A DNA stretch of 33,522 nucleotides from Bacteroidales bacterium (GCA_003818205.1 RPRQ01000052.1:1-33522), one strand, 5' to 3'; positions 16,605 through 24,941 are shown, counted from the stretch's first letter. The notes: generated from the letters alone by a model not told the origin. Program-made: numbers and translations.

Positions 16605-16850
16605 ATGGACATTTCAATTGTACAGATAGGAAATTCAAAAGGGATAAGGCTTAGCAAGACCCTTCTTGAAAAATACAATATCAAGGATACCGTTGAGTTA
16701 ATTCTTGAGAAAGGGTACATTATTCTTAAACCGAAAGCTAATCCCCGAAAAGGTTGGGAAAAGGCGTTCAAGAAAATGCATGAGAATCAAGACGACAAGC
16801 ATTTAATGTCGGACATTTTTGAAGACGAAAACTTCGAAGAATGGAGTTAA
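16605..16850 (+). CDS. mazE: Cassette 9, gene 1: MazE/AbrB-type antitoxin
   Basis: An 81-aa antitoxin with an N-terminal swapped-hairpin DNA-binding fold (MDISIVQIGNSKGIRLSKTLLEKYNIKDTVELILEKGYIILKP), whose IGNSKGIRL box is the SpoVT/AbrB signature. The acidic tail (DIFEDENFEEW) would wrap the toxin. It overlaps mazF by 10 nt and has a promoter within the cassette, probably autoregulated as in the family. Confidence 0.9.
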   Translation: MDISIVQIGNSKGIRLSKTLLEKYNIKDTVELILEKGYIILKPKANPRKGWEKAFKKMHENQDDKHLMSDIFEDENFEEWS

Positions 16851-17164
16851 CTCAATATAGCATCGTGCTAGTCAATCTTGACCCCACGATAGGCAGTGAA
16901 ATTAAGAAAACGAGACCTTGCGTGATAATTTCACCCGACGAGATGAATAAGCATTTACAGACGCTTATAATTGCCCCAATGACAAGTCAGTCGAAAAACT
17001 ACCCGACAAGAATTGAAGTGAAACACAATCAGAAAAATGGTTGGATAGTTTTAGACCAAATTAGAACGATAGACAAGCAAAGAGTTTTGAAATCACTTGA
17101 TAAACTTACAGAAAAAGAGATTGCGAAGGTTAAGTTAATCATAAAAGAAACCTTTGTCGACTAG
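16841..17164 (+). CDS. mazF: Cassette 9, gene 2: MazF/PemK endoribonuclease toxin
   Basis: A 107-aa sequence-specific mRNA interferase. Family motifs are intact: the opening strand YSIVLVNLDPTIGSEIKKTRPCVIIS with the catalytic Arg, APMTSQ with the catalytic Thr, and WIVLDQIRTIDKQRV near the end. Length is typical. Together with mazE it forms the third intact toxin-antitoxin cassette. Confidence 0.92.
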   Translation: MELTQYSIVLVNLDPTIGSEIKKTRPCVIISPDEMNKHLQTLIIAPMTSQSKNYPTRIEVKHNQKNGWIVLDQIRTIDKQRVLKSLDKLTEKEIAKVKLIIKETFVD

Positions 17165-17176
17165 TTAACAAACTGT

Positions 17177-17307
17177 GGGTAACAGCAAATTAATTGTATT
17201 TGAGCAGAGATGCAGAAACCAAAGTTTTTCGTACTTTGGTTTCATAATTAACGGGGGATAAAGAAACGGTTCTTTGCTCCCAAACAACCAATTTGCGAAC
17301 GTTATGC
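17177..17307 (+). repeat. attC-like site 9, type D (only copy)
   Basis: Left core GGGTAAC, right core GTTATGC (17301-17307). The stem is different from all others (GCAAATTAATTG / CAACCAATTTGC, GAGC / GCTC), yet the internal boxes GATGCAGA, AAAGTTTTT and TTAACGGGGGATAAAG are kept. Cassette 9 starts GTTACCCACA and ends TGTGGGTAAC, perfect over 10, then A/C. Confidence 0.85.
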
Positions 17308-17334
17308 CTTATTAAATTGCTGAAACGACAATTA

Positions 17335-18189
17335 ATGACTATGCGAAAAATATTGACTCTTTCTTTCCTGATTTTTGTTATTCATACATCAATTGCACAG
17401 CCATCTGAAAAAATTATAAATCGTTATTTGCTCAAATATCAATTACTTCCATTATCCTCCTCTGATACCTTTATTGAACCTCCACTTTTTGGAGAAATTG
17501 AATCCATTGAAACAACGACAAACGACACGATTAGATATCAGACTATTTTTAAGAATAACAGATTAAAGTCTGTTATTTCTACAAATACTAAATCTAATTA
17601 TTCTTACCGATTTGGCAGACTATCAGGAATTGAATTTTGTAGTAATGACAGCATTATTGCTAAAACAAGAAAAGTTGGAATTTTCGCATTTGCTTGGATA
17701 TTTAACCATGGATTGAAATATTCAATCTCATATGGATTAGGGAATATCAAAAAAATTAAATCGTTGACAGGAATGACCACATTCTCTAAGACGAAAATTA
17801 AATATAAAAAAGGTCGTGTTCAAAAAACCAAGAATTACGGTTGGCAGACAGTTGCCCAGAAATGTTATTATTTTGGTTATAATACATACACTTATGAAAA
17901 TGAAACGAAAGTTGTAGAAAAAGTTTTTGACGCTAACGATAGTTTAGCCTTTAATAAAACATACTTATTTGACAGTAAAGGAAATATTTTAAATATAAAA
18001 ACACTTATCAAGAAAAGAGCTAAAGGTTGGGGGATAGACGTGACATACTACGCTTATGATGGAAACATAATTGAAACCAGAAAATTTGATTATAAGTTCG
18101 ATGATAAAGGCAATTGGCTTGAAAAAACTGAATATCTTGACGACAAGTTAAAGAATACAACGATTAGAAAAATAAGATACAAAAATTAA
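17335..18189 (+). CDS. Cassette 10: secreted protein of unknown function
   Basis: About 284 aa from ATG 17335 or 17341; the longer frame begins with TTG inside the attC-like site and is unlikely. A signal peptide (MRKILTLSFLIFVIHTSIAQ) has no lipobox. The body has strand-rich segments with YD-like pieces (YYFGYNTYTYENETKVVEKVF, YLFDSKGNILNIKTL, YKFDDKGNWLEKTEYLDDKL), similar in style to the cassette 8 lipoprotein. It is probably a periplasmic or surface repeat protein. No known family. Confidence 0.6.
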   Translation: MTMRKILTLSFLIFVIHTSIAQPSEKIINRYLLKYQLLPLSSSDTFIEPPLFGEIESIETTTNDTIRYQTIFKNNRLKSVISTNTKSNYSYRFGRLSGIEFCSNDSIIAKTRKVGIFAFAWIFNHGLKYSISYGLGNIKKIKSLTGMTTFSKTKIKYKKGRVQKTKNYGWQTVAQKCYYFGYNTYTYENETKVVEKVFDANDSLAFNKTYLFDSKGNILNIKTLIKKRAKGWGIDVTYYAYDGNIIETRKFDYKFDDKGNWLEKTEYLDDKLKNTTIRKIRYKN

Positions 18190-18193
18190 CAAG

Positions 18194-18352
18194 GCATAAC
18201 AGCTGCTAAAAACCATTGGGGCAGATAGTTATACAAGTTTTATTTTACTATATTGCATTTATTTTAACGTGGGACAAGATTGCCCGCCTGAATGACGCAG
18301 TCGGGCAGGCTGCTTCGAACTCCCCGTCGTTTTTTAGCAGCAAACGTTGGCG
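18194..18352 (+). repeat. attC-like site 10, type A, with 27-bp tip insertion
   Basis: Left core GCATAAC, right core GTTGGCG (18346-18352). Same 27-bp insert at 18284-18310. Cassette 10 starts GTTATGCCTT and ends AAGGCATAAC, perfect over 10, then A/C. Confidence 0.87.
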
Positions 18353-18435
18353 TTAATTGTAAGAATTCGCTTCGTAGGATAAATTGACACTTAAAGAAAT
18401 ACTTATATTTATTGAAATACAATTAGAAACAGGAA

Positions 18436-18945
18436 ATGAAAAAAATAGAATTTGCAGGAATCCTCGTTATTTTATTTATGTTTTTTGCTTGTATAAATAG
18501 CAACAAGAACTCGATGAATTCCTTGAAAACTGACAAAGAAACTTCTGAAAATACTAACAATTTTGAAGAACTGAAATTTGATAGTTTATTCAAACTTGAA
18601 AAATTTAAACAATTTCCAGAAAAGTTCATAGGTGCGGGTGGTTGTTTCACTTATGATACGGCTAAAGTTATTCCTGAAAATTACATATTCTTAACAAACA
18701 CAATGGATTCTGCAATTATTAGTATAAATGGGAAAGACATTGTTTTACTTAGCGACCCATTTAACAGCAGACCACGCATTAATGATTCAATCCAAGATGC
18801 ATGGAAAGGACACGGAATAAATGTAATATTGAAACTTATCAATAAAGATGAAATTGGCGATGAAGCTAGTTTTAGAGGAACACTTGAATTGAGTACCAAG
18901 AAATCAAAAATTAAATTTAGAGTTCACGGTGGATTTGGTAATTAA
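18436..18945 (+). CDS. Cassette 11: small lipoprotein
   Basis: A 169-aa exported lipoprotein: hydrophobic signal with lipobox ending at C19 (LFMFFAC), a Ser/Asn/Lys-rich linker (residues 20-45), then a globular domain (GAGGCFTYDTAKVIPENYIF ... RGTLELSTKKSKIKFRVHGGFGN). I do not recognise the family. It is the only gene of a short cassette (735 bp). Confidence 0.62.
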   Translation: MKKIEFAGILVILFMFFACINSNKNSMNSLKTDKETSENTNNFEELKFDSLFKLEKFKQFPEKFIGAGGCFTYDTAKVIPENYIFLTNTMDSAIISINGKDIVLLSDPFNSRPRINDSIQDAWKGHGINVILKLINKDEIGDEASFRGTLELSTKKSKIKFRVHGGFGN

Positions 18946-18954
18946 AACAACTAA

Positions 18955-19087
18955 CGCCAACAGCTGCTAATGAACAATGGAACAGATTGTTAGGTAGGAT
19001 TATTTTTGTATATTGGCAACTATTTTAGCGGGGGACAAGATTGCTGCTTCGAACTCACCAGCGCTTTTTTAGCAGCAAACGTTATGC
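18955..19087 (+). repeat. attC-like site 11, type A
   Basis: Left core CGCCAAC, right core GTTATGC (19081-19087). Left arm is partly decayed (GCTGCTAATGAACAATGG) against GCTTTTTTAGCAGC. Cassette 11 starts GTTGGCGTTA and ends TAACGCCAAC, perfect over 10. Confidence 0.84.
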
Positions 19088-19147
19088 GCAATTTTGACAT
19101 TGCAACCTGAACATTTAAATTACAGAAAACTAAACGAATAAGAAAAT

Positions 19148-20068
19148 ATGAAAAGATTTGCATTAATAGGCTTAATAACCTTTTTTTCTACGATTAATTC
19201 TTTTGGACAGATTAACATGACAGATTCAACAGTCCAAGTCGTTGGATATTGGAATAAGAATGAAAAACAATTATATGCTGTAACCAATGAAAAATATAAA
19301 ATAAAAGGAACCGACACAACTTCACGAGAATTTTGGAAATATGATGTAGAAATCACAATTATTGATTCAACGGCAAATTCATACATCATTGAATGGTTTT
19401 ATAGAAACTACTCTGTAGATGCAGATAATGAGTTAATTAAAAAATTGTCATCAATTTGTCAGGATATAAAAGTGATTATAAAAACGAATGAACTAGGTGT
19501 TTTTATTGAAGTTATAAATTGGCAGGACATTATAAAAGAAATAAAAAAGGCTACTTCAACACTAAAGGATGAATTTAAAAACATTCCTAACATGGATAAA
19601 ATTATTCAGCAGATTGAAAATTTATATTCATCTAAAGAAGCTATTGAAACATCTGCTATAAGTGATATACAACAGTTTTACACTTATCATGGTGGTAAAT
19701 ATAAATTAGGAGAGGAAATAAATACAAAAATGCAACGACCTAACTTATACGGTGTAAAACCTTTCGATGCAGATTTAACTTTATGGTTGGACGAAATAAA
19801 TCCTGAAGACAACAATTTTATAATAAGAATGAATCAAGTTGTTGATTCTACTCAATTAACTGATGCAGCTTATACTTACTTGTCAAAGATGACATCTTCT
19901 TTAGGAACAAAACTTCCTAAGCGTGAAGAATTTCCTTCATTAAAAAATGAAACAAGGACAGCATCTAGAATCCATGGTTCAGGGTGGATAATATACACAG
20001 TGGAAACAAAAGAAGTTTCAGCAGAGAATCAGACAAATATTGAAGAACGAATAATTGAAATAAAATAA
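19148..20068 (+). CDS. Cassette 12: secreted protein of unknown function
   Basis: A 306-aa exported protein with signal peptide MKRFALIGLITFFSTINSFGQ and no lipobox. The mature part has no cysteine motif and alternates strands (YWNKNEKQLYAVTNEKYKI) with charged helices (IKEIKKATSTLKDEFKNIPNMDKIIQQIENLY). It resembles Bacteroidota hypothetical periplasmic proteins, but I cannot place it in a family. Confidence 0.6.
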   Translation: MKRFALIGLITFFSTINSFGQINMTDSTVQVVGYWNKNEKQLYAVTNEKYKIKGTDTTSREFWKYDVEITIIDSTANSYIIEWFYRNYSVDADNELIKKLSSICQDIKVIIKTNELGVFIEVINWQDIIKEIKKATSTLKDEFKNIPNMDKIIQQIENLYSSKEAIETSAISDIQQFYTYHGGKYKLGEEINTKMQRPNLYGVKPFDADLTLWLDEINPEDNNFIIRMNQVVDSTQLTDAAYTYLSKMTSSLGTKLPKREEFPSLKNETRTASRIHGSGWIIYTVETKEVSAENQTNIEERIIEIK

Positions 20069-20076
20069 AAAACTGC

Positions 20077-20237
20077 CCATAACAGCTGCTAAAATCCATT
20101 GGGGCAGATGGTTATATAAGTTTTTATTTAGTATATTGGCAACGTTTTTAACGTGGGACAAGATTGCCCGCCTGAATGACGCAGTCGGGCAGGCTGCTTC
20201 GAACTCACCAGCACTTTTTTAGCAGCAAACGTTAGGC
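20077..20237 (+). repeat. attC-like site 12, type A, with 27-bp tip insertion
   Basis: Left core CCATAAC, right core GTTAGGC (20231-20237). Insert at 20168-20194. Cassette 12 starts GTTATGCGCA and ends TGCCCATAAC, nine of ten matching. Confidence 0.86.
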
Positions 20238-20241
20238 AACA

Positions 20242-20266
20242 TAAGCTATGTGCCTTAACGAACATT
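20242..20266 (+). repeat. Shared leader word, copy 2
   Basis: ATGTGCCTTAACGAACAT with TAAGCT before it and T after it, identical over 25 bases to 14654-14678. It lies near the start of cassette 13, about 80 bp before its first gene. Confidence 0.55.
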
Positions 20267-20321
20267 TCGGCTCTGCGATACTTTAGCAACTTTGGAAAAG
20301 CGATAATAAATTCAAAGACAA

Positions 20322-20329
20322 TATTTTTG
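20322..20329 (+). promoter_or_regulatory. -7 box of the EFR1/AraC cassette
   Basis: TATTTTTG, a match to TAnnTTTG, 13 bp before the ATG at 20343. A TTTG at 20291-20294 is too far (27 bp) to be an ideal -33 element. Confidence 0.42.
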
Positions 20330-20342
20330 CAAACAAAAAAAC

Positions 20343-21377
20343 ATGATTGCATATCAAAAGCTTATAGTCTATTACTTTTCTGGGACAGGCAATTCTAAGA
20401 ATGTTGCACTGTGGTTATCAAATGTTGCGAAAGAAAACAATATTGAATACGAATTAGTCAATATTTCTCTGATTGACAGACGAATTATCGAACAACCTGA
20501 TCCTGATTCATTGGTTGTATTTGTTTCGCCAATACATGGATTCAATTATCCACCTGTAATGTTACATTTTATTATGCGGTTTCCAAAGGGGAAAAACAAG
20601 GTGTTGTTAATGAATACAAGAGCCGGAATGCTTATAGGTAAATACATAACGCCTGGCATAACAGGTATTGCGTTTTTTTTAGCAGCACTTATTCTCAAAC
20701 TTAAGGGATTTTCGATTAAAGCAATGTATCCTGTCGATTTACCTTCTAATTGGATTTCTGTACATCCGGGGTTAAATGAGAAAACTGTAAAATACCTCCA
20801 TGAAAAAAATAAAGAAAGAGTAACGGATTTTGCCAAAAGAGTGTTTTCCGGGAAAAGTGACTTTAAAGGATTGCGTGAATTAATCCAAGACGTTCTTGTT
20901 TCACCTATTTCAATTCCTTACTATTTTATAGGCCGTTTTTTCTTTGCTAAAACATACTACGCTTCAAGCGATTGCAATAATTGTGATATTTGTATTAAGG
21001 GTTGCCCTGTAAAAGCAATAATTAAATTAGATAAACGCCCTTTTTGGACTTTTAATTGCGAAAGTTGCATGAAGTGCATGAGCAATTGTCCCAAAAAGGC
21101 TATTGAAACAGCACATGGCTCATTTATAGAGTTCTCTTTGATTTATTCGTTCGTTATTATTGTTTTGTTCTATAAATATTTTTCATTTTGGTTCTTCCCG
21201 TTTGAAAATGAATTGATGCGTGCTGTGATTGAATCTTTAATTTTTATTACCTTGTTTGGTGTTTGGTACAGATTAACTCATTATTTGCTCCGATTCAGGT
21301 GGATTGAACGGTTTGTTGTGTACACTTCATTAACAAAATATAAGTTTTGGGGCCGTAGGTACAAAGCATTAAAATAA
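20343..21377 (+). CDS. Cassette 13, gene 1: EFR1-family flavodoxin-ferredoxin protein
   Basis: A 344-aa electron-transfer protein. The N-terminal flavodoxin-like domain (residues 1-175) begins with YYFSGTGNSKNVA, the FMN phosphate loop. Two 4Fe-4S motifs follow: CNNCDICIKGCP and CESCMKCMSNCP, near residues 215-260. The C-terminal 85 residues have two TM segments (LIYSFVIIVLFYKYF and IESLIFITLFGVWY). EFR1 proteins are common in anaerobes; the partner is unknown. It lies 4 bp before the AraC-type regulator in the same cassette, so it may be a small redox operon moved as one unit. Confidence 0.85.
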   Translation: MIAYQKLIVYYFSGTGNSKNVALWLSNVAKENNIEYELVNISLIDRRIIEQPDPDSLVVFVSPIHGFNYPPVMLHFIMRFPKGKNKVLLMNTRAGMLIGKYITPGITGIAFFLAALILKLKGFSIKAMYPVDLPSNWISVHPGLNEKTVKYLHEKNKERVTDFAKRVFSGKSDFKGLRELIQDVLVSPISIPYYFIGRFFFAKTYYASSDCNNCDICIKGCPVKAIIKLDKRPFWTFNCESCMKCMSNCPKKAIETAHGSFIEFSLIYSFVIIVLFYKYFSFWFFPFENELMRAVIESLIFITLFGVWYRLTHYLLRFRWIERFVVYTSLTKYKFWGRRYKALK

Positions 21378-21381
21378 ATTG

Positions 21382-22254
21382 ATGATTCAAGATAAAACCA
21401 AAAGCTATTATCAGCAAAAAGTAACTGATGTTCTGCAATATGTAAACAATAATATTGGAGGAGATTTAAGTGTCAAAACACTTTCAGCGCATTTTGGCAT
21501 TTCGTTTTTTCATTTTCACAGAATTATGAAAGCAGCCATTAACGAATCTTTGGGGGCTTATATTGACAGAATTAGATTTGAAACAGCGATTAAACTCCTT
21601 AGATATTCTAACGAACCGCTAACGGATATTGCCAGCCATATTGGATATTTAGATTTATCGTCCTTCTCAAAAGCCTTTAGCAAGGAGTTTGGTCTTTCCC
21701 CTCTTGAATTTAGGAACAATAAGGCTATTGTTCTGAATACTCATATCGACTATCGGGTGAGTGAGGAAAAGAAAATAATTACAAATCTAAAGCCCAAAAT
21801 AATTTCCATTCCCGACAAAAAAGTTTGTTGTATCAATGTTGTCGGGAAGTATGGTTCAGAAGGAACGTATAAAGCATGGGACGAGCTGGGTGATTTTGTA
21901 ATGAAAAATAAAATTGTTGGCTGGCGACCAGATGTATTCGCGGTTTATTACGATGACCCTGATATTGTGGGTATTGAATCTTGTGCTACTGACTTATGTA
22001 TTGCCACCAAGAAAATATTTAAAGAAGAAGGACGAATAAAAGCTAAAACCATAGCTGGAGGTAAATTTGTGGTATTTAGATATAAAGGTTCATATGATTA
22101 TCTATGGGAATTATATAATTCCATTTATAAAGATTGGGTGTTGTTTTCCGATTTAAAAATAAGGGATTTGCCTTCAATTGAAAAGTATCTTAATTTTGAG
22201 CATAACACTAAACCTAATAACTTATTGACAGAAATATATATACCAATTGAGTGA
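21382..22254 (+). CDS. Cassette 13, gene 2: AraC-family regulator with GyrI-like effector domain
   Basis: A 290-aa transcription factor. The N-terminal double helix-turn-helix (about residues 8-110; KTLSAHFGISFFHFHRIMK, and DIASHIGYLDLSSFSKAFSKEFGLSPLEFR) is the AraC DNA-binding domain. A GyrI/SOUL-like ligand-binding domain follows (about 125-290; VCCINVVGKYGSEGTYKAWDEL ... GGKFVVFRYKGSYDYLWELYNSIYKDW). MDR-type regulators with this order bind small hydrophobic ligands. Start at ATG 21382. It may control the upstream EFR1 gene. Confidence 0.88.
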   Translation: MIQDKTKSYYQQKVTDVLQYVNNNIGGDLSVKTLSAHFGISFFHFHRIMKAAINESLGAYIDRIRFETAIKLLRYSNEPLTDIASHIGYLDLSSFSKAFSKEFGLSPLEFRNNKAIVLNTHIDYRVSEEKKIITNLKPKIISIPDKKVCCINVVGKYGSEGTYKAWDELGDFVMKNKIVGWRPDVFAVYYDDPDIVGIESCATDLCIATKKIFKEEGRIKAKTIAGGKFVVFRYKGSYDYLWELYNSIYKDWVLFSDLKIRDLPSIEKYLNFEHNTKPNNLLTEIYIPIE

Positions 22255-22269
22255 TAGAAAAATAACGCC

Positions 22270-22494
22270 ACCTAACAACTGCTAAAATCCATTGGGGCAA
22301 ACGTTTAGATACGTTTTATTTTATTATATTGGCAATTATTTTAACGTGGGATAACGATGCCCGCCTGCCCGCCCGGACGAGCCGTTCGGACGGGAATGAC
22401 GCAGTCGGGCAGGCTGCTTCGAACCGAACCGGCAACTGCTGGTGAGCTCGCCGAAGGCAACTCCCCGCCGTTTTTTAGCAGCAAACCGTTGGCG
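22270..22494 (+). repeat. attC-like site 13, type A, expanded to 225 bp
   Basis: Left core ACCTAAC, right core GTTGGCG (22488-22494). It carries the usual tip insertion, which itself holds a second 27-bp palindrome (22368-22394), plus another GC-rich insert at about 22424-22460. The outer arms GCTGCTAAAA-like and TTTTTTAGCAGC remain. A stray C lies before the right core (AAACCGTT). Confidence 0.82.
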
Positions 22495-22546
22495 TTCATT
22501 CTAATTTCGCTTTTTCGATTATTAATTACAGCATGAAAGTTTTTTC

Positions 22547-22554
22547 TACCTTTG
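22547..22554 (+). promoter_or_regulatory. -7 box of the Bro-N/DinD-like cassette
   Basis: TACCTTTG, a full match to TAnnTTTG, 18 bp before the ATG at 22573. Confidence 0.48.
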
Positions 22555-22572
22555 TTTTATAATCGAGAACCA

Positions 22573-23417
22573 ATGACAAAAGAAACTGCAATAAAGTTAT
22601 TCAACGAGACGCAAATACGCACTCTTTGGGATAATACACACGAAAAATGGTATTTTTCTATAGTAGATGTCATCGGTGTATTAGCGGAAAGCAGCAATCC
22701 TCATACATACTGGAGAGTACTCAAAAAGAGATTATTAGATGAGGGAAATGAAACCGTTACAAATTGTAACGCTTTGAAAATGCTCGCTGCTGATGGCAAA
22801 ATGAGATTGACCGATGTAGCTGATACAGAACAATTATTTCGCCTTATTCAAAGTATTCCTTCCCCGAAGGCAGAACCATTTAAGATGTGGTTAGCACAAG
22901 TTGGTAGAGAACGAATTGACGAAATTGAAGATCCCGAAATTGGGTTAGACCGCTTGATGGAAACGTACCTTCGCAAAGGTTATAGCAAAGAATGGATAAA
23001 CCAACGACTCAAAAGTATCGAAATTCGAAAGGAACTTACGGATGAGTGGGAAAATAGAGGTGTTAAAAAAGGGCAAGAGTTTGCAATTTTAACAGACGAA
23101 ATAACAAAAGCATGGAGTGGGCTTACAACGAAACAGTATAAGGGACATAAAGATTTGAAAAAGGAGAATCTTCGTGATCACATGACCAATCTTGAATTGG
23201 TATTGAATATGCTAGCCGAAACCTCTACCACCTAATATCAAAGAAAAAAGAGCCTAAAACTTTTCACGAAAACAAAGTGGTAGCTCGAAAAGGAGGAAAT
23301 GTAGCAAAAGCAGCACGTTTGCAGCTTGAAAAAACAACAGGAAAAAAGGTAGTGACAAAGTTAAATGCCAAGAATCTAGATAATCCTATGTTGAAAGTTA
23401 ACAATGATGAAGAATAA
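22573..23417 (+). pseudogene. Cassette 14: Bro-N/DinD-like protein, frameshifted near its C-terminus
   Basis: The first 220 residues (start ATG 22573) read through an intact BRO N-terminal-like domain (LFNETQIRTLWDNTHEKWYFSIVDVIGVL, TYWRVLKKRLLDEG) and the downstream DinD-like part (DEIEDPEIGLDRLMETYLRKGYS, VKKGQEFAILTDEITKAWSG, LELVLNMLAE). The frame then ends at TAA 23233-23235. Two bases out of frame the expected tail continues (LISKKKEPKTFHENKVVARKGG ... KKVVTKLNAKNL) to a stop at 23415-23417. An indel at about 23230-23236 explains this. The family is antirepressor/DNA-damage-related. The break could also be a sequencing error, or the short product may still work. Confidence 0.82.
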
Positions 23418-23426
23418 ACAACGAAA

Positions 23427-23559
23427 CGCCAACACGTGGTTAAAAATATTGGGGTTGATGCGCAGATAAGCAGGTTTTTAGTACTTTAGTAAAAGTTTAA
23501 CGTGGGACAGATGTTCGGTTTTTAACTCCCCAACATTTCCAACCATGGAACCGTTGTGC
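23427..23559 (+). repeat. attC-like site 14, type C
   Basis: Left core CGCCAAC, right core GTTGTGC (23553-23559). Arms CGTGGTT / AACCATG (one mismatch) and TATTGGGG / CCCCAACA. Cassette 14 starts GTTGGCGTT and ends AACGCCAAC, nine bases matching. Confidence 0.86.
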
Positions 23560-23573
23560 ATAAGCTAAGATTC

Positions 23574-23605
23574 TTTGGAAACATTTTCGGAAATACCTAC
23601 TTTTA
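23574..23605 (+). promoter_or_regulatory. Promoter of the DUF1016 nuclease cassette
   Basis: TTTG (23574-23577) and TACTTTTA (23598-23605, seven of eight to TAnnTTTG) with 20-bp spacing. It ends 5 nt before the ATG at 23611, so a leaderless or nearly leaderless mRNA would result. Confidence 0.5.
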
Positions 23606-23610
23606 GTTTT

Positions 23611-24633
23611 ATGAAAAAAGAGTTAGACATAACCCAAAAAATGGACGGACTGCTAGATAGCATTCGTTCAATAATACTGAAAGCCCGTAAAAATATTGCT
23701 AAGAGCATCAATTCGGAACTAATAGCGACTTATTGGGAAATTGGAAAACTAATAATTGACGTTGAATCAAGCAGCAAATTCGACCATAAATCATCTCGTC
23801 AACTCATACTAAACCTTTCTAGCCAATTGACCAAGGAGTTAGGTTCAGGGTTTTCTCGTGCGAATCTATTCAATATGAGAAAATTCTATTCCGAATATCC
23901 AAATGTCCAGACGCTGTCTGGACAGCTTAGTTGGTCTCATTACTGCGAACTTCTTATAATTGAAGATAAGCAGAAAAGAGCCTTCTACGAAAAAGAGACA
24001 GAAAATTCCACATGGTCGGTTCGTGAACTGAAAAGACAAATTGATAGTTCTCTATTTGAAAGGTTATTGCTATCAAAAGGAAATGCGAATAAAGAAACAG
24101 TAAATAAACTTGCCCGAAAAGGACAGGAATTAGCAAAACCTGATGACGTTTTTAAAGACCCTTATGTGTTTGAATTTCTTGGAATTCCAGAGAACAAACC
24201 AATTCTAGAAAAAGATTTGGAATTACGGTTAATTCGGCACATCGAAGATTTTCTGCTTGAATTAGGCAAAGGTTTTATGTTCGTTGGTTCACAGCAAAGA
24301 GTGACGATTAACAATACTCACCACTATGTGGATATGGTTTTCTACAATAAAATTCTTAAAAGTTATATCCTAATCGAACTGAAAACTAGAAAATTGAAGA
24401 TATCAGATGCAGGGCAACTAAATACATATCTTAACTACTACAAAACTGAAATTAATGACGTAAATGACAACCCTCCAATTGGAATAATTATTTGCGCAGA
24501 AAAGGACGAAATAGGCGCAGAATATATTTTAGGAGGTTATGAAAACAATGTATTTGCATCAAGATTTACATATGTGTTACCAAACAAAGACGAATTAATA
24601 AAAGAACTTGAAATTGCAATGAAAGACGAATAG
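23611..24633 (+). CDS. Cassette 15: DUF1016/YhcG-type PDDEXK nuclease
   Basis: A 340-aa predicted nuclease. I choose ATG 23611; the frame upstream (from TTG 23575) covers the promoter. The DUF1016 N-terminal helical domain (residues 10-150; SINSELIATYWEIGKLI, LTKELGSGFSRANLFNMRKFY, LSWSHYCELL) is followed by a PDDEXK nuclease domain with active-site residues D241 (HYVDMVFY), E256 and K258 (ILIELKTR) and the GQLNTYLNYY helix. Members are linked with phage defence and restriction loci; a defence role here is inference. Complete and apparently functional. Confidence 0.88.
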   Translation: MKKELDITQKMDGLLDSIRSIILKARKNIAKSINSELIATYWEIGKLIIDVESSSKFDHKSSRQLILNLSSQLTKELGSGFSRANLFNMRKFYSEYPNVQTLSGQLSWSHYCELLIIEDKQKRAFYEKETENSTWSVRELKRQIDSSLFERLLLSKGNANKETVNKLARKGQELAKPDDVFKDPYVFEFLGIPENKPILEKDLELRLIRHIEDFLLELGKGFMFVGSQQRVTINNTHHYVDMVFYNKILKSYILIELKTRKLKISDAGQLNTYLNYYKTEINDVNDNPPIGIIICAEKDEIGAEYILGGYENNVFASRFTYVLPNKDELIKELEIAMKDE

Positions 24634-24638
24634 CCAGT

Positions 24639-24798
24639 GCACAACATCTGCTAAAAATCATTGGGGCAGACGGTTAGATAAGTTTTTATTTTGTATATTG
24701 GCAATTATTTTACCGTGGGACAAGAATGCCCGCCTGAATGACGCAGTCGGGCAGGCTGCTTCGAACTCCCCAACGCTTTTTATCAGCAAACGTTATGG
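24639..24798 (+). repeat. attC-like site 15, type A, with 27-bp tip insertion
   Basis: Left core GCACAAC, right core GTTATGG (24792-24798). Insert at 24730-24756. Right arm is TTTTTATCAGC (G to T in GCAGC arm). Cassette 15 starts GTTGTGCATA, ends with ...GTGCACAAC. Confidence 0.85.
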
Positions 24799-24803
24799 GT
24801 TAT

Positions 24804-24822
24804 TATGTGCCTTAACGAACAT
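24804..24822 (+). repeat. Shared leader word, copy 3
   Basis: T followed by ATGTGCCTTAACGAACAT, here 19 identical bases, 6 bp after the right core of site 15 and 120 bp before the antitoxin start. Confidence 0.5.
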
Positions 24823-24902
24823 GCACGAAACCCCACCTCTGAAGTAACATAATACCTAACAAGATTGTTTATCGAAGTATTACAGTGACTTGAAAAATAT
24901 TG

Positions 24903-24910
24903 TATATTTG
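24903..24910 (+). promoter_or_regulatory. -7 box of the antitoxin/PIN cassette
   Basis: TATATTTG, a full match to TAnnTTTG, 31 bp before the ATG at 24942. No well-spaced -33 element. Confidence 0.45.
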
Positions 24911-24941
24911 GAACTATAAGAAAACACAAATTGCTTTAACC

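Noticed and set aside
17293-17334. TTG start for the cassette 10 protein
   Set aside because: It lies in the right arm of site 9; the signal peptide begins at ATG 17335 or 17341.
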